Source of the DNA: Stenogyne calaminthoides
Taxonomy: Eukaryota; Streptophyta; Magnoliopsida; Lamiales; Lamiaceae
Length of the DNA stretch: 64,000 nt
Assembly (NCBI GenBank): GCA_037126765.1
Contig: JBBCBC010000037.1
Location: 12,832,968 to 12,896,967 of the forward strand
Direction of reading: 5' to 3'
The notes under the pieces were generated by a model. It had not been told where the DNA came from. It searched no databases and worked only from the letters and a program-made list of their open reading frames with translations. This document shows positions 36,523 to 48,571 of this stretch, one piece after another; within the stretch, counting starts at the first letter, position 1, and each line of letters starts with the position of its first letter. The position numbers and the translations under genes were made by a program.

Positions 36523-38811
36523 ATGGCGGACGCAGGATTGACGATCTTGGACGGAGCGCAGATGAGAGAGGCGGACGTTTCATTGCCGGAGACTGCGATC
36601 ACCGGCACCGACGTGCTGGAGCTGGCTGAGACGAGAGCCTCGCTTTCCCTACTCGGTTATGTGTTGCCGGAAACTCTCAAATCATCCGCTCTCCGACGAA
36701 TCGGCGTTTCCGATGCCACCGAATTCCGTTCGAAGAAGCACAATTACTCCGATGCCTCTTCAGCTCTTCAAAATTATATTTCTGCCATCGCCGATGAACT
36801 CAGAGGTGAGTTTTGTGTTTGTTGACTTCAACTCTTGACTCATTCCTTGAGTAGATGCAATTCAAATTGTTGACAGCTAATTTTGAATAATGTTGACTGA
36901 GATTTAAACAGACTTTGACTCTTTGATAAATATTTGTAAGCATATTGATTAGCCATCTAAGTTAACGTATTCTAATTTCGTTACATGAGATGAAACCTGG
37001 ATGTTTAGCATATTTGGGGCTACTATTTGGATTTGAAATCCAGTATGTGGATTTTTGAGTAGTAAAAGGTGTGTTTGTTGAGGCAATGGGGCATTTGATT
37101 TGTTTGCATCAAGTCAGAATTTCAGGAAAGCTGCTTGGATATATGAGTTTCATGTTGTTTCTGTTTTGACCTCAGATAATCCTGTTGTTGTGGCGATATT
37201 GGATGGAAAAACTATTCATATGTTTTTGGATGATGAAGATGATTTCGCAATGCTGGCTGAGAATCTCTTCACTGAACTAGACATAGAAGACAGAGGAAAA
37301 ATTAGTAAGGATGAGATACAGAACGCTCTCATCCATATGGGTATCGAATCGGGGATTCCTCCAGTATCAGGTATACTCCCTCTCTTCTACATATAATGTT
37401 TATATGCACAAGTGATTTAGGATCATCTTGAAGATTTTGTAACTGAATACAAGGTATATTATAATTGAAGGTGATGGCTATGAATTAGGAGGGAACTCTC
37501 TGCACAAAATTCAAGGATTTTTCAGTTTTTATGATCAATTATTCGTTTGTTTATTTTGTCAAACGCCATCATGAACATAAACCGACCCACTCATTAATTC
37601 TTTTTAAGCCCATTTCAGCTTTGTTCTAATTGATGCTTATGCATTTTCAATTTTTGGGCAGACTTAATTCTGACTTCTGAAAAGACCTTAGATAGGCTGT
37701 AGTGGTGAATATGTTGCTTATATTGTATACTTTTATTACTTCCATCTTCCTTGCTGATGGAATATTACAAGTTCCATGAGTAGTGTTTGTGTCATTTAGT
37801 TCATAAACGGTAGGTTATGTTGTAAAAATGATGGACAAGTAGTTTGGTTGAAACATGCATGCCACTATCATTTGTCTCTGGCATTTATTCCCCAGAGACC
37901 CTGCTGAAATATTGAACAAGTAATGACCTAACTGGTATTCTGGACTAACAAATTCATTCATGTCTCCTTTCTACCTTTTTCCTCGAGTCCTTAATATTTA
38001 TCTGCAATTCTAAGGGCGTCGTTTCTGTTAATCAGAATTTCCTCAGTTAAGTGATATCTTAAACAAACACGGAGCAGCTGGAAAAGAAGAACTGGGACAG
38101 GCACAATTCGCCCAGTTACTACAACCCGTGCTACAAGAAGTAGCAGACAGTCTTGCCAAGGCTCCCATTGTTGTTGCTGTACATAACATCGGGATAGTGA
38201 ATGGTTCTGAGCTTAGAAAGGTAGCTTATGTTTTACCAATTCCTTCAATCAGGAACATTAATATACTAGTTTAGGAAATTCTTCTGCCTAATTGCAATGG
38301 AGATGGTATATTTTGTTCATTATCGCAGTTGAATACATCCAGTGAGGGAGATATCTTGTTCTTCAACTGGATCCTCACAAACTGTACAAATAAAATTTTC
38401 TCAAACTTGCTTTATGTGTTTCGTTTTATACCTTTAATTAGGACTAAATATTCAAACGGTTGAGGATTAACTTAACCAATGATGCAGGTCGTGGCGAATG
38501 AGAAGCTACTGGATGAGTTTGTTCAGAAGATAATGAATGAAAAGTACGAAAGCAACAGCGAAGGGTCGAAAATCAGGTGTTACCTCGAGAAGCATGATGG
38601 TGAATTTGGTCTACCACCTTCAGAACGGGATGACATGGTGGTTCTCTTTGACGACATATTTACTGAAATAGAAAGCCGAAAAGACGGCCATGGATCGGGA
38701 AAAGATGGATTGATGCTGCTGTTGAAGGAGGTCCTTGAGAAACTTGCGGAGAAGCTTGAAGCAAATCCTGTTCTTTGTGATCGTCAGTGTTGGGATTTGA
38801 AAGAGGAGTGA
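36523..38811 (+). CDS. EF-hand calcium-binding family protein, 4 exons
   Basis: Exons 36523-36805, 37176-37370, 38036-38220 and 38488-38811 join in phase and encode 328 residues. The start is the ATG at 36523 after a TC-rich leader. One canonical EF-hand loop, DIEDRGKISKDE, spans residues 130-141, preceded by AMLAENLFTEL. A second hand-like region near the C-terminus (DDIFTEIESRKDGHGSG) looks degenerate. The conserved GQAQFAQLLQPVLQEVAD stretch and overall layout match a plant family annotated only as calcium-binding EF-hand protein. No signal peptide or membrane segment is seen. Probably cytosolic; the specific role is unknown. The gene looks intact. Confidence 0.9.
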
Positions 38812-40129
38812 TTACACAGCTGTGTTACTACTTACTAATAATACATTGTCTTACACTCCTTGTAATGAATTTATCCATCCATGTTACACACCATAACATC
38901 TATATTCTATTTCCCAAGTGATTATTGTCTTTTATTTTACTTACTAAATACAAGTACAACCATTGTGTAATTTTTACTGAACTATTACACCTGTAGATTG
39001 ACCACATGAAATGGACTCTGAGTATGCCTGGCGTGTTCATTTCTGCCCAAATATCATTGGTAAGAAAAATAGGACAAAGTGATAGAAACTTATGCTCAAT
39101 TAATCGTTTTTTTATTTTCTATCACTTTTATTGAAAAATATTAATTGCATGTGACATTAGCATTTAAAAAAATATGAAAAAAAGCATATCCAGTTATAAA
39201 TAAACAAAGTAACCAAACCATGCCTATGAGAATATGACGGTAAATTGTAGTGTATATTATGTTCCCTATTTTTTATATGGTTTCCTCGAGATCTATGTAT
39301 TTGTCTAGTTTTATAAAAATAATATTTCCTCACCTTTTCCGGTATTGTAAAATATAATCACTTTTAGACTGTGAAGTAAAACGTATAGCTACTCAACTTT
39401 ACCTCCAGTTTGATTTTTAGGTAATTTAATTCAGTATATTTCAAGTTGACCAATGAGGAATATAATAAGTACACCAGTGTTACATGTCTTGGAGTTCAAG
39501 GAGTTAGAAGATTAAAATTGATTGTTCAAGATTTAAAACACAGATAACAGTTTCATATTTGAGACGATTCGATTAAAACCGAAATAAAGTAACATACTAG
39601 CACGCGAAAGTATAAAAATTTGTGTCGATAATTTTTTTTTTGGCGAGGTAGGGGTCGGTGAATAAGATTTTTTCAAAACAGAGACATAACATATTGCCTA
39701 ATCAGCGTCACAAATTCACATGCGTTTGTCGTGTTTGAGGGACTTCATATTTCAATCATAGTATTAGTAAGATCAATTTAAAATATTAAAATTTTTATTG
39801 GATCCCATATCAGATGTACATCGTTAATCCAATCAGCATGATTAATTAAGCATAAGTTACAGGTTTTGATGATCGTTAAAGTTTTCTGCCTGTATGATGG
39901 AACAAGTCGGAAAGAATCCAAGCAAAAACAGGAAAGTTAGAAGCTCAGAGCATATTAGCAGAATGGCAAATTTCTAAGAATATCAGTCCTAAGAATACGA
40001 CAAGTTAAAAATACATTAAAAATAATTGAAACAAAGGAGTATAAATGAGTTTGGTTTGGGGGTACCATATTTCACAACATGTCTGATCCTACCCCATGAA
40101 GATCTTCAACCAATTAAGCGTTGCCATTC
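38812..40129. other. Intergenic space between two convergent genes
   Basis: 3' flanks of the EF-hand gene (plus) and the bZIP gene (minus). AT-rich; no gene or clear repeat recognised. Confidence 0.6.
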
Positions 40130-43100
40130 TCAAGTGCCTCGACTAGTAGAGGAACTCGTACCTTCACCGGTGGGATGTTTCAAGCTAGTCATGTTGTGCA
40201 TAGGAGCGTTTCTCCCCGTCTCGTTCCCACCAATTCCTGCAGATGTCTTGGGTTGCGCATTCTCAATCTGTACCAAACCATTCTGAATTGCATGGTCAGT
40301 TACGAGATTAATAGAAGGGGGAAGATAATAACGTTGCTTTGGATCATTGTGTCCTGGTACAGCAGCAGATGTGTGGGAAGAACGAGTAGCAACAGGTGGC
40401 ATACCCGTTCTGGATAATGAGTATAAACCAGTAATTCTTTTCACAATGTCTTCCGCCATTGTCACCTGATAGACAGAAGAAAATTCACTTATATACTCGA
40501 TGAACTGGAATCAAATGCCACACAAAAGGTAATTGTTGTGGTTAATGAGAAAAAAAGATGATTTATTCATATTCATCATACTTCGTACGGGGTAATAAGG
40601 CTCAAAATAAGGTTAATCATCACCCCATTTTGATTAACTATCTCCCCCCCATAATCATTTCTCCAAAATCATTCACTATTATTCAACAATCAATAGTTTT
40701 TTATCCCCACGTATGTCAAGATTAGAGCAGAACACTAACAATGTAACAGTGATTCTCATTGTAATTCACTATTCAATGATTTTCATTATCATTCACATTG
40801 AAGAATTTGAACCAAGAGCCCACTTTAGATCCTCCATGTAAAGCAGAAATGTATACTACGTGCAATAGCATAAAATAGATTTCCAGCCTCACATAATTAT
40901 CAAAAACACACAGAGAGTTCGCCTACTGAATAACACATACATGGGTCACGTTGAGTTCCCACAAGATTTAGAATTTGAGACTTTTCCTTTATGGACAAAA
41001 GTTAGATTGTGATTGACAAGCTTCATAGTAGCTGGATGAATTAACCTACCTTTGTTCTCAAGGTCTCAATATCAGCTTTTAGAACTCTGTTATCAACAGC
41101 TGCTTCGTTGAACTTCTGGCTTGTCTCGGTTAGTTTCAGGTGCAACGAAGAATTTTCAACTTTTAATTGAGAGACCTAGGACAAGGAAAACCAACATATA
41201 ATCGGGCAATTATGGAAGATAATTGATGATGATGAAAGTTGAGCTTATACCTGTGTCTCGAGTTCAGTCAAATGAGCTTGCTTTCTTCTTCTTGAGCGCC
41301 TAGCAGATTCTCTATTTGATAGCATTCTGACAAAAAAATAGACAAAGTTGATTGGTAAAACTTCACAGAACTTTTGAAATGTAAACAAGTGCTAAATCCT
41401 GCTAGATATTAACAGAACAGCATTATAGGTTACTTCCGAACTTGGAGTCAAGAAATTTATTATAAATGAAATAATGCCAAGGGCCCACAAGGCCACAACC
41501 ATAAGATATTCAGTTCACATAAATTAATGAAAAGAGAAATATGTTATAAGAAAATTGTACTCTTACAGCATACAAGGGAGTAATTTGTGCCCACAAGAAA
41601 GTAATAAGGATTCAAATATCATGTGGGATGAACTATCTAAAATGCTACATTTCAGCAACAGTTTGATTAGCAACATTCTCAAAATCTAAATTTTCTGCTT
41701 AAAGCGTGTAAAAGAAATATGTGAGTCCCGTGATTTATCAAGTGGTTTTAAATTTAGACTTGACATATCATCTGATAGAAACACAATCCAATAATTAATA
41801 AAAAATTATCAATAAATAATATTCTGCAAGCAAGAAGGAGATGACAGAATTAGTGATGTAAAAACAAAAAAAAAAGAGTGATTAGTTCAAGCAAACACAT
41901 GTCTTAACCTCGGATGTTTAACAACAATCAAATCCACTTTGTAAACTATGTTATCCTTAAACGATGAAAGGAAAACTAGATGAATGTAGACAAATGTCAA
42001 TTTTTAAAAAAATAAAAAATTCTTGCACCTTAAATGGATATGAAACATTTATGAATAATTTTTCACATTCATTTAGATTAAGTTCTAGATAATGATCATT
42101 CTGAATAAGCAATATTTTCAGAAGATCGATAATATTCTTGCCTGCAGTTTTCTTGTCTCCATAATACAGGAAAAATATTGCAAATCATTCAGTTCATAAG
42201 ATAGTTTATGGTCAAATGATATTCTTTAACCTTGAATTAAACAGAAAGGGAGGAATAACTTCAACCTTGTATAGTCCAAGGACAATCAGAAATCCACATA
42301 ACAACTCTTTTCAGCAAAGATTTGATGAGTTGCCAGTCGCCACACAGAAACTCTCGACATATATAACTCAATACCCAAACCATTTCTATACATGAAATTT
42401 CCAATATGATTGTCATATATTATATTGACTATTGAGTAAAACAAATCAACTGAAAGATTAAAAGAATACCTTCTCTTGCGTTTTGTATTAGAAGGGTCCA
42501 TATTCTGAGTATCTTCAGTTTCTCCCTCATCTTCATCATAATCAGACTGCTCGCCAGAAGAGCCACTTGTTGTTGACCTCACCTGAACCACAGATTTGTT
42601 CGAAATCGCAGGAAGGGGACCAACTGATCCAACAGATTCCTTGACTTGTGTCTTTAATGGATCCCCTCCATTTGCTAAAGAGGAAAAGTAAAACGCAACA
42701 AAAATTAAGTTGGGCATAGAACTTCAATCTTCAAGATTGACAACTAAAGCCACACGCATATAGTTACAGATATACATGTTGCACACATTAGCTGTGCTGG
42801 ATATAAGGTTTACTTCTAGGTTCATTTTTTTATATATATACAACTGGATACATCTTTCAAGTTTTGATAAAACTAAGACACAAGAGTAAGCATACAAGAA
42901 CTTATTTGGAGTTAACATAACCAAGTATAGATCCTGGTGCCAACCCTCTAAAATGAACTTTAAAATACAAAAAACAAGGATGGTGAGAGACCAAGATTTA
43001 AAGGTTGCCATTCTATACAGGATAACAATATCTTCCACATTTGAACCATTCACAAGTAGAGGTTTGGTGGTTATATTCATGATCCAAGAAATTAAATAAA

Positions 43101-44352
43101 AAGATAAATTATGTGAAACAAGGAATAAGACCTTCAAGCCTTCAACTAAACCGGAGATTCATGTAGCAAACAAATTAAAAATGTTTGGATCTGCTTCAAA
43201 TAATATTCTTCTGAACATAAATTTTACTAATCAATAACAATAGAGGAACTTTTTACATGATAACACACTGTTAAAAATGGGTCAAATGATAATATGAATG
43301 AGCAAAGGACTCTTTTCTCAGTCATCATTATGGTAAAAGTTCAATAATTCATGAATCTCTAACTGATCTCATGCATCATCACCTCAAGTTTTTGCTGAAG
43401 TTCAAGAAGACTATGTACCAATGTGATAAACTTATCGAAGAAATGGGCAGGAATTTACAAGCACTTGAAAAACAAGTGGAAGTAATACATGCCATTGTAT
43501 AATTGATCTTTAGGCCAAGCATACATTAAGAGACAGTTTAACTTTAACACTTGCATATTCACAACAATCACAATAAAGAGAGCACTCATGCAATAACTTT
43601 CTGGGGAAATAAGAACATCTAAATACTATCAACGACCTTTGTTCAGCGATGAAATCGTCACCTGAGAGCCGATGTCAGCCGCTGCTACCGACTCTAGAGC
43701 CTTGCCCTTAGTTGCCTAATGATAAGTAAAACACAACTTATAATTCCTTAAATCTCAGTTATGGCAGAAGCCAATGCATGCAGATATAGAGAAATTGATA
43801 TCTGATTACTTAGGAAAGCCCCAAGGCACAACAGGTTAAGCACGGAGTACAAATTATCATCCGCACAATAACAAAATTAAGCATAAACCAATTCCACATA
43901 GAAAACAGGGAAGAGTCTTCCCTGATTGCCCAAATCGGAGATTAAAATAATAAATAACGTAATAAATTAAAGATTCACCCTGGTCAAAGCGACGGCAGCG
44001 CAAGCCAACTCGAGGTGACTTTTAAGAAATGCCTGATGCTCCCCGGAATCCAACGGATTACTCAGCGGCGGAACCCCCGCGGCAACAGGCGCTATCTCCG
44101 GCTGCTGATTTACAGTGTTTTCACTGATCGAGGCGACATCGCTTTGTTTGGTGGTGGCGTTCCGATCGGCCTCTTCTAGGAAGCGTTGGAATGCCCATTC
44201 CGACGAGCTGCGGTTCATCCCCGTCATCGAAGACGGCAAGGCGGCGAACGGATACGGTTGATCCAAGTCATCATCGTGATGGAAGGGGCGGGCGGCGCGT
44301 GAGGCAACCAGCATTCGTCAGCTATGTCATCTACTGAAAACACGCTATCCAT
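40130..44352 (-). CDS. Group-C bZIP transcription factor (CPRF2/Opaque2-like), with one apparent 1-base deletion
   Basis: Exons (high to low): 43979-44352, 43637-43715, 42470-42674, 41251-41326, 41050-41175 and 40130-40465; about 398 residues when in frame, like CPRF2. The start MDSVFSVDDIADE matches the family N-terminus, followed by NRSSSEWAFQRFLEEA, a serine- and acid-rich stretch (DYDEDEGETED), and KRKRRMLSNRESARRSRRRK. The basic region has N224 and R232, with zipper leucines at 242, 249, 256, 277 and 284. It is a nuclear DNA-binding dimer; relatives respond to sugar, energy and light status. Exon 1 is 374 bases where 375 is needed: from the family start the frame hits a stop at 44226-44224, while FHHDDDLDQPYPF onward is in another frame. 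The last residues (after MTSLKHP) do not resemble the usual C-terminus. Confidence 0.9.
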
Positions 44353-44843
44353 CCCTCTCTCTTTCTCTCTCGCTGGTCCCTACCTTTTTCGCTTGCTTGC
44401 AACAGTGAATGAAACAGAAGGAAAAAGAAAAAGTGAAATTGGAAAAAGCTGTTGCCTTTAATAGCTTGAGATTTTGTTAAGGATATCAATTATCAAATTT
44501 ACAGTTGAAAAATATGGTAGGGGAATACGCCCCAAATATCACATGTCAGAAAAAAAATCTATAATATAATTTGAATGACAAAATTAATAGCAAAAGATCT
44601 GATTGCATATTTTGAAATTTTTCGTTCGATTTTAGAAATATTATACGCGCTTTGATATATGGATTGACTTGAAATATAAGATTCAAACAATTTTACAATA
44701 AGTAATTAGAAAATATATGTGTTTATAAATTTAAGAATTTCGTATTTAAATGAAGGAAGATTTCTATTTATTCATTTTTTTTATTTATAATTGTAATGTT
44801 GTTAAATTGACGAATTCATAATTATCAAAACATGTCCGAATTC
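44353..44843. other. bZIP upstream region
   Basis: TC-rich leader on the minus strand just before the start codon, then AT-rich sequence. No clear promoter motif that I would defend. The left copy of a SINE target duplication is at 44829-44843. Confidence 0.5.
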
Positions 44844-44951
44844 TTTTTTTTTTTTTTTTTTTTTTTGACAGAAAATAATTAAACAGGAATTGATGGTGTG
44901 ACCTTTACTTAGAATACAAGGTTGCTTGACCAACTGGGCACAACACACAAT
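44844..44951 (-). mobile_element. SINE with 15-bp target duplication
   Basis: The 108-bp insert is flanked by perfect AACATGTCCGAATTC repeats at 44829-44843 and 44952-44966. On the minus strand it ends in an A tail of about 26. Near the start it carries GCCCAGTTGGTCAAGCAACC, resembling a tRNA-type A box, and further on GGTCACACC, a degenerate B box. These features fit a short tRNA-derived SINE. Confidence 0.85.
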
Positions 44952-45538
44952 AACATGTCCGAATTCATTGAACACACAACGACAATCTTATTTTGTCAAT
45001 ATATCAATTATTTTTGTTGAATTTGTACTTAAAAGTTAAAACAAATATGTTATTTGCCATATTTTATCAAATTTTTGCCAAAAAAATATATCTATAATGT
45101 ACTTTGATGAGAATCTTTAAAAAGAACAAAGAGGATCTTCTTGGTTTTCTTATAAAACTAATGTACCTCTAAAAAAATCTTATTCACTTCTAAAAATATA
45201 TAGTGAAATTAACTAGTGAACGATGAAGTGGACGAGGTGAAGTTCGGGAGACGCCCATGAGCTTTACTGACAATTATGAATTTTTGTAAAAAACGCAAGC
45301 ACGTCAGTATAATTAGCCATGGTCAACTCAAAAAAAATAAATAACTACTAATATCACTTAAAAAGAGAGATAGTCTAGATTGATTGATGGTGCACACCGG
45401 GCTAAGTATGCATTTCTAACAGTAGAAAAATTGTTTAATTGTTGAGAGGCGACAATATATAAATTGACTAAAGGCAATAAAGTTGGTGATTGCAAGGCCA
45501 ATAATACCTGAGATTTGTTTTATTGAACAAATCATATA

Positions 45539-46365
45539 CTCCCTCCAATTTAAATTACATGTCGTTTAAGGTTTTTGTCCAAAAATTAAGAACACTTAGA
45601 TATGCCACAATTACCCTTAACCCATGATATACTTAACTTAATTATCATTCTAAAAAATGCACTCATTAAACACATTTTGCCAAAAAAGAGAGTCAAACTC
45701 TCCATCTATTCCATGATTTGTGCTTTTGATGAATAGTCCACCTAATGGAGTGGTAAATCTTTCATTTTATAGGAAGTATACAGAAAATAAAAGGTTTTAA
45801 TATTTTAAGCCAAAAACTCATATGAGACAGTCTCATGAACGAGACGGGTATAATTTAGCACAAATCAACACTCATCTCTAACAAATTATTAATATATCAA
45901 TGTCCAAACTATGTCCCGCCTCACCGTGAGACCGTCTCAATTATTCATTTTCTCATATTGCATATTTAAGTTTCAAAATAGGAGAACAAAAAAAAATCCC
46001 TAATTGTTGATCTATCACATACAATAACTCATAGACTTCATATCAAGCTTACCAAACCCTACGTTGAAATTGAAATACGAAAATAGAGCTATGAATAGTC
46101 TATTAAAAATATGTGTATAAAATTGAGAAAAATAATGGGTTGAGTAAAAAATGAATTAACAAATCAGAGAAGAAGAAGTATACCGAGGGAGAAGAAAAGG
46201 TTTAAACGGAAGACAATGTATATTAGGAATAGTTTACTAAAGTTAATGAAATGTGAAAAATAAATAGGGGTAGAATTGAGATAATTGATGACAAAATCAT
46301 AAAACGACATCTATTAAGCAATTAAATGAAAACCTTAAACGACATGTAATTTAAATTGGAGGAAG
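45539..46365. mobile_element. Tc1/mariner-type non-autonomous element (827 bp) with a nested MITE
   Basis: TA flanks both ends (45537-45538, 46366-46367). The left terminus CTCCCTCCAATTTAAATTAC pairs with the right terminus over about 38 bp with a single mismatch, including ATGTCGTTTAAGG. There is no transposase coding. A second small inverted-repeat element lies at 45833-45939. Confidence 0.88.
45833..45939. mobile_element. Small inverted-repeat MITE nested in the Tc1/mariner-type element
   Basis: Ends TGAGACAGTCTCATGAACG and CACCGTGAGACCGTCTCA are inverted copies; the interior also pairs (GAGACGGGTA with the TGTCCCGCCTC side). The TGAGACGGTCTCAC word is common at the ends of a widespread plant MITE family. 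Confidence 0.7.
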
Positions 46366-46367
46366 TA

Positions 46368-47095
46368 TGTACCTTCTAGGTTTAACACGTATATACTAAT
46401 GCTCTGCCACTTGTATACCGAAGAGACACGACACCATTGAAGTAGAAGTAACACTTCTCGATTTGGCAACATAGCATCATTGAAATAGAAGTGGCATTTC
46501 TTGATTTAACAATGTAACTAAAGCAGAATTGGAGAGAAACGAGTCTTTTCGGCCAACCTAAAAGCACACAAGCATGAGGTAATCAAGACCTTTTGGCCTA
46601 ATCGGAATAATTAGCCTATACAGTTTTAAAAACATGAATGGAAAAATATTTATATATAACGAGATTTCATAAAATGATGTGTTTCATAAGCAAGCAAAAA
46701 TTATCAATACATTTAGAAGTAGAATTAAGAAAATTTAAAAAAAATGTTACCCTCTTTCTAGTGTTTAATTAAAGTTTCCTTTAAATTGATTTTGAAAAAA
46801 AAAAGAGAAGGAAATGTTAATGTTATCTTTCATCAACACAAGAATGAAAAATACATGTTTCATTTTAACGTTTAATTAACGTTTCTTTTAAATTGATTTT
46901 GAAATAAAATTTTATTTAGAATTTTAAAAAAATTGAAAACATCATTTAAAATTCTGAAAAAACAAATGATCTCATTTACTCATTTATTTATTGTTATTTT
47001 TCTTCAATTATTTCAAATTTTTTATTTTTTTATACAGACAAATGATTAACTTTGTATTATAATTAACATAATCAACATTTTCTCATAGACCGAAA
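46368..47095. other. AT-rich sequence with a short direct repeat
   Basis: TTTCCTTTAAATTGATTTTG at about 46778-46797 recurs in near-identical form at about 46884-46903, as part of a longer 40-bp similarity. No gene. Confidence 0.5.
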
Positions 47096-47235
47096 TATAT
47101 ATAATTAAAATTATGTTGAAATAGTTTGAATTGGGTTGGGCAAATCTAGGCAGACTGAATTAGGTTATATATAATTAAAATTATGTTGAAATAATTTGAA
47201 TTGGGTTGGGCAAATCTAGGCAGACTGAATTAGGT
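47096..47235. repeat. Tandem duplication, 2 copies of 70 bp
   Basis: Two adjacent copies with period 70, each containing GGGTTGGGCAAATCTAGGCA; they differ at a single base (ATAGTTTG versus ATAATTTG). The high identity suggests a recent duplication. Confidence 0.92.
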
Positions 47236-47413
47236 TGGGCCGATTGCAAATTTAGGAAAGTTGTTCTGGAGTTATATTGGGCTTGACCGTGTGTAAAATC
47301 TATAATCTGGAATGGGCTGGACATTTGGAAGAAAATCTATAATCGGTTGTAACCACGTTTAATTAAGAAAATATGATTAATTCAACCGTTAAACGTTGCA
47401 TAAGCAATTTTAA

Positions 47414-48571
47414 GGGGTGTATTCAATTGAGATTCTACTGTATTTATTTGGACTTTAAAAAGTCTATGAATTTAGAAATTTCTTAGACTCCATGTAGAGT
47501 TTAACTGACTTTTTTTATTGATTTACATGTATTTTCATAGACTTGACAGGATTGTGGAATACACTTTTTTATTGATTTACATGAATTTTCATAGACTCCG
47601 GCACTAGAACTATTGATGCAAATGTATATGGAACACACTTGTATATAAAAAAAGTTATCCAAATTGTTTAGAAAAAATACCAAGAATACATTAGTTCCAA
47701 AAAAATATATTATTATTCATCATTATTATTCTCATCTTCATTTCTATCACCGTTTTTCCATGCTGGATATAAAAAAATGGGAACATGGTAAATAAGATTA
47801 ATTATACCACACACTATGAATTAAACAAACATATCGATTCAAGCACAAATTCAAGGATTAAACCGAGGAATCGATATAGGGTTCCCACATTACATCCAAA
47901 ATATCAAGTAAATTAGATTAATTAAAAGCAACAAAATTAAAAAAAAAACGAATCCGAAAGCAAAATTAAACCTTCGTGCTAAGTGAGCGCATAATTTTAA
48001 GCAAACCCTAGTCACCAATTGAATACACAAACTGCTACAGCCCAAAATAAATCTGAATTTTTATTTAAAACTAAGATCTATTACCCCTGCCAAAAATAAA
48101 AATCCTAGAAATTAACATTGGAGAGAAGAACAAAAAGAATTAGGAGATATTGCATACCAGTAATCGAAATCAGATTAGGTGAAAATTGAAGAGATGTAAA
48201 AGGCGAAGGGGATAAGAAAAAAAAGGAAAAATAAAAATATAAGAGTCTTAACTAAGGTGGCAGGAGAACGGTGGCGACGGCAGTGAACAACAAAAGTTTT
48301 TTTCTTCTGACCTTTCGTCTTCAGAGTTCTCTAAGAGAATACGTAGAAATCTTTGGTTGTTATAAGATATTTTGGAGAGTGAAATCTATTTATATTTTTT
48401 GAAGAGAATCAAAGAAAATCCATAGATCGTTGAATACCTAAAGATTTTTTAAGACTTTTTAAAATTCGTATTGAATACTTCAGGATTTTTAAAGACTTTT
48501 GAAAATCCAAATTGAATACCCCAGACTTTGAAAGTCTAAAAAAATCCTACAGACTCCACAACCAATACACC
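47414..48571. mobile_element. Probable DNA transposon remnant with GGTGTATT termini
   Basis: The left end GGGGTGTATTCAATTGAG and the right end (complement of ACAACCAATACACC) are imperfect inverted repeats. Subterminal regions on both sides are full of GACTTT/AAAGTC and CATAGACT words in opposite orientation. The middle (about 47700-48330) differs in texture and may be captured or ancestral internal sequence. The target duplication is not clear. Confidence 0.5.
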
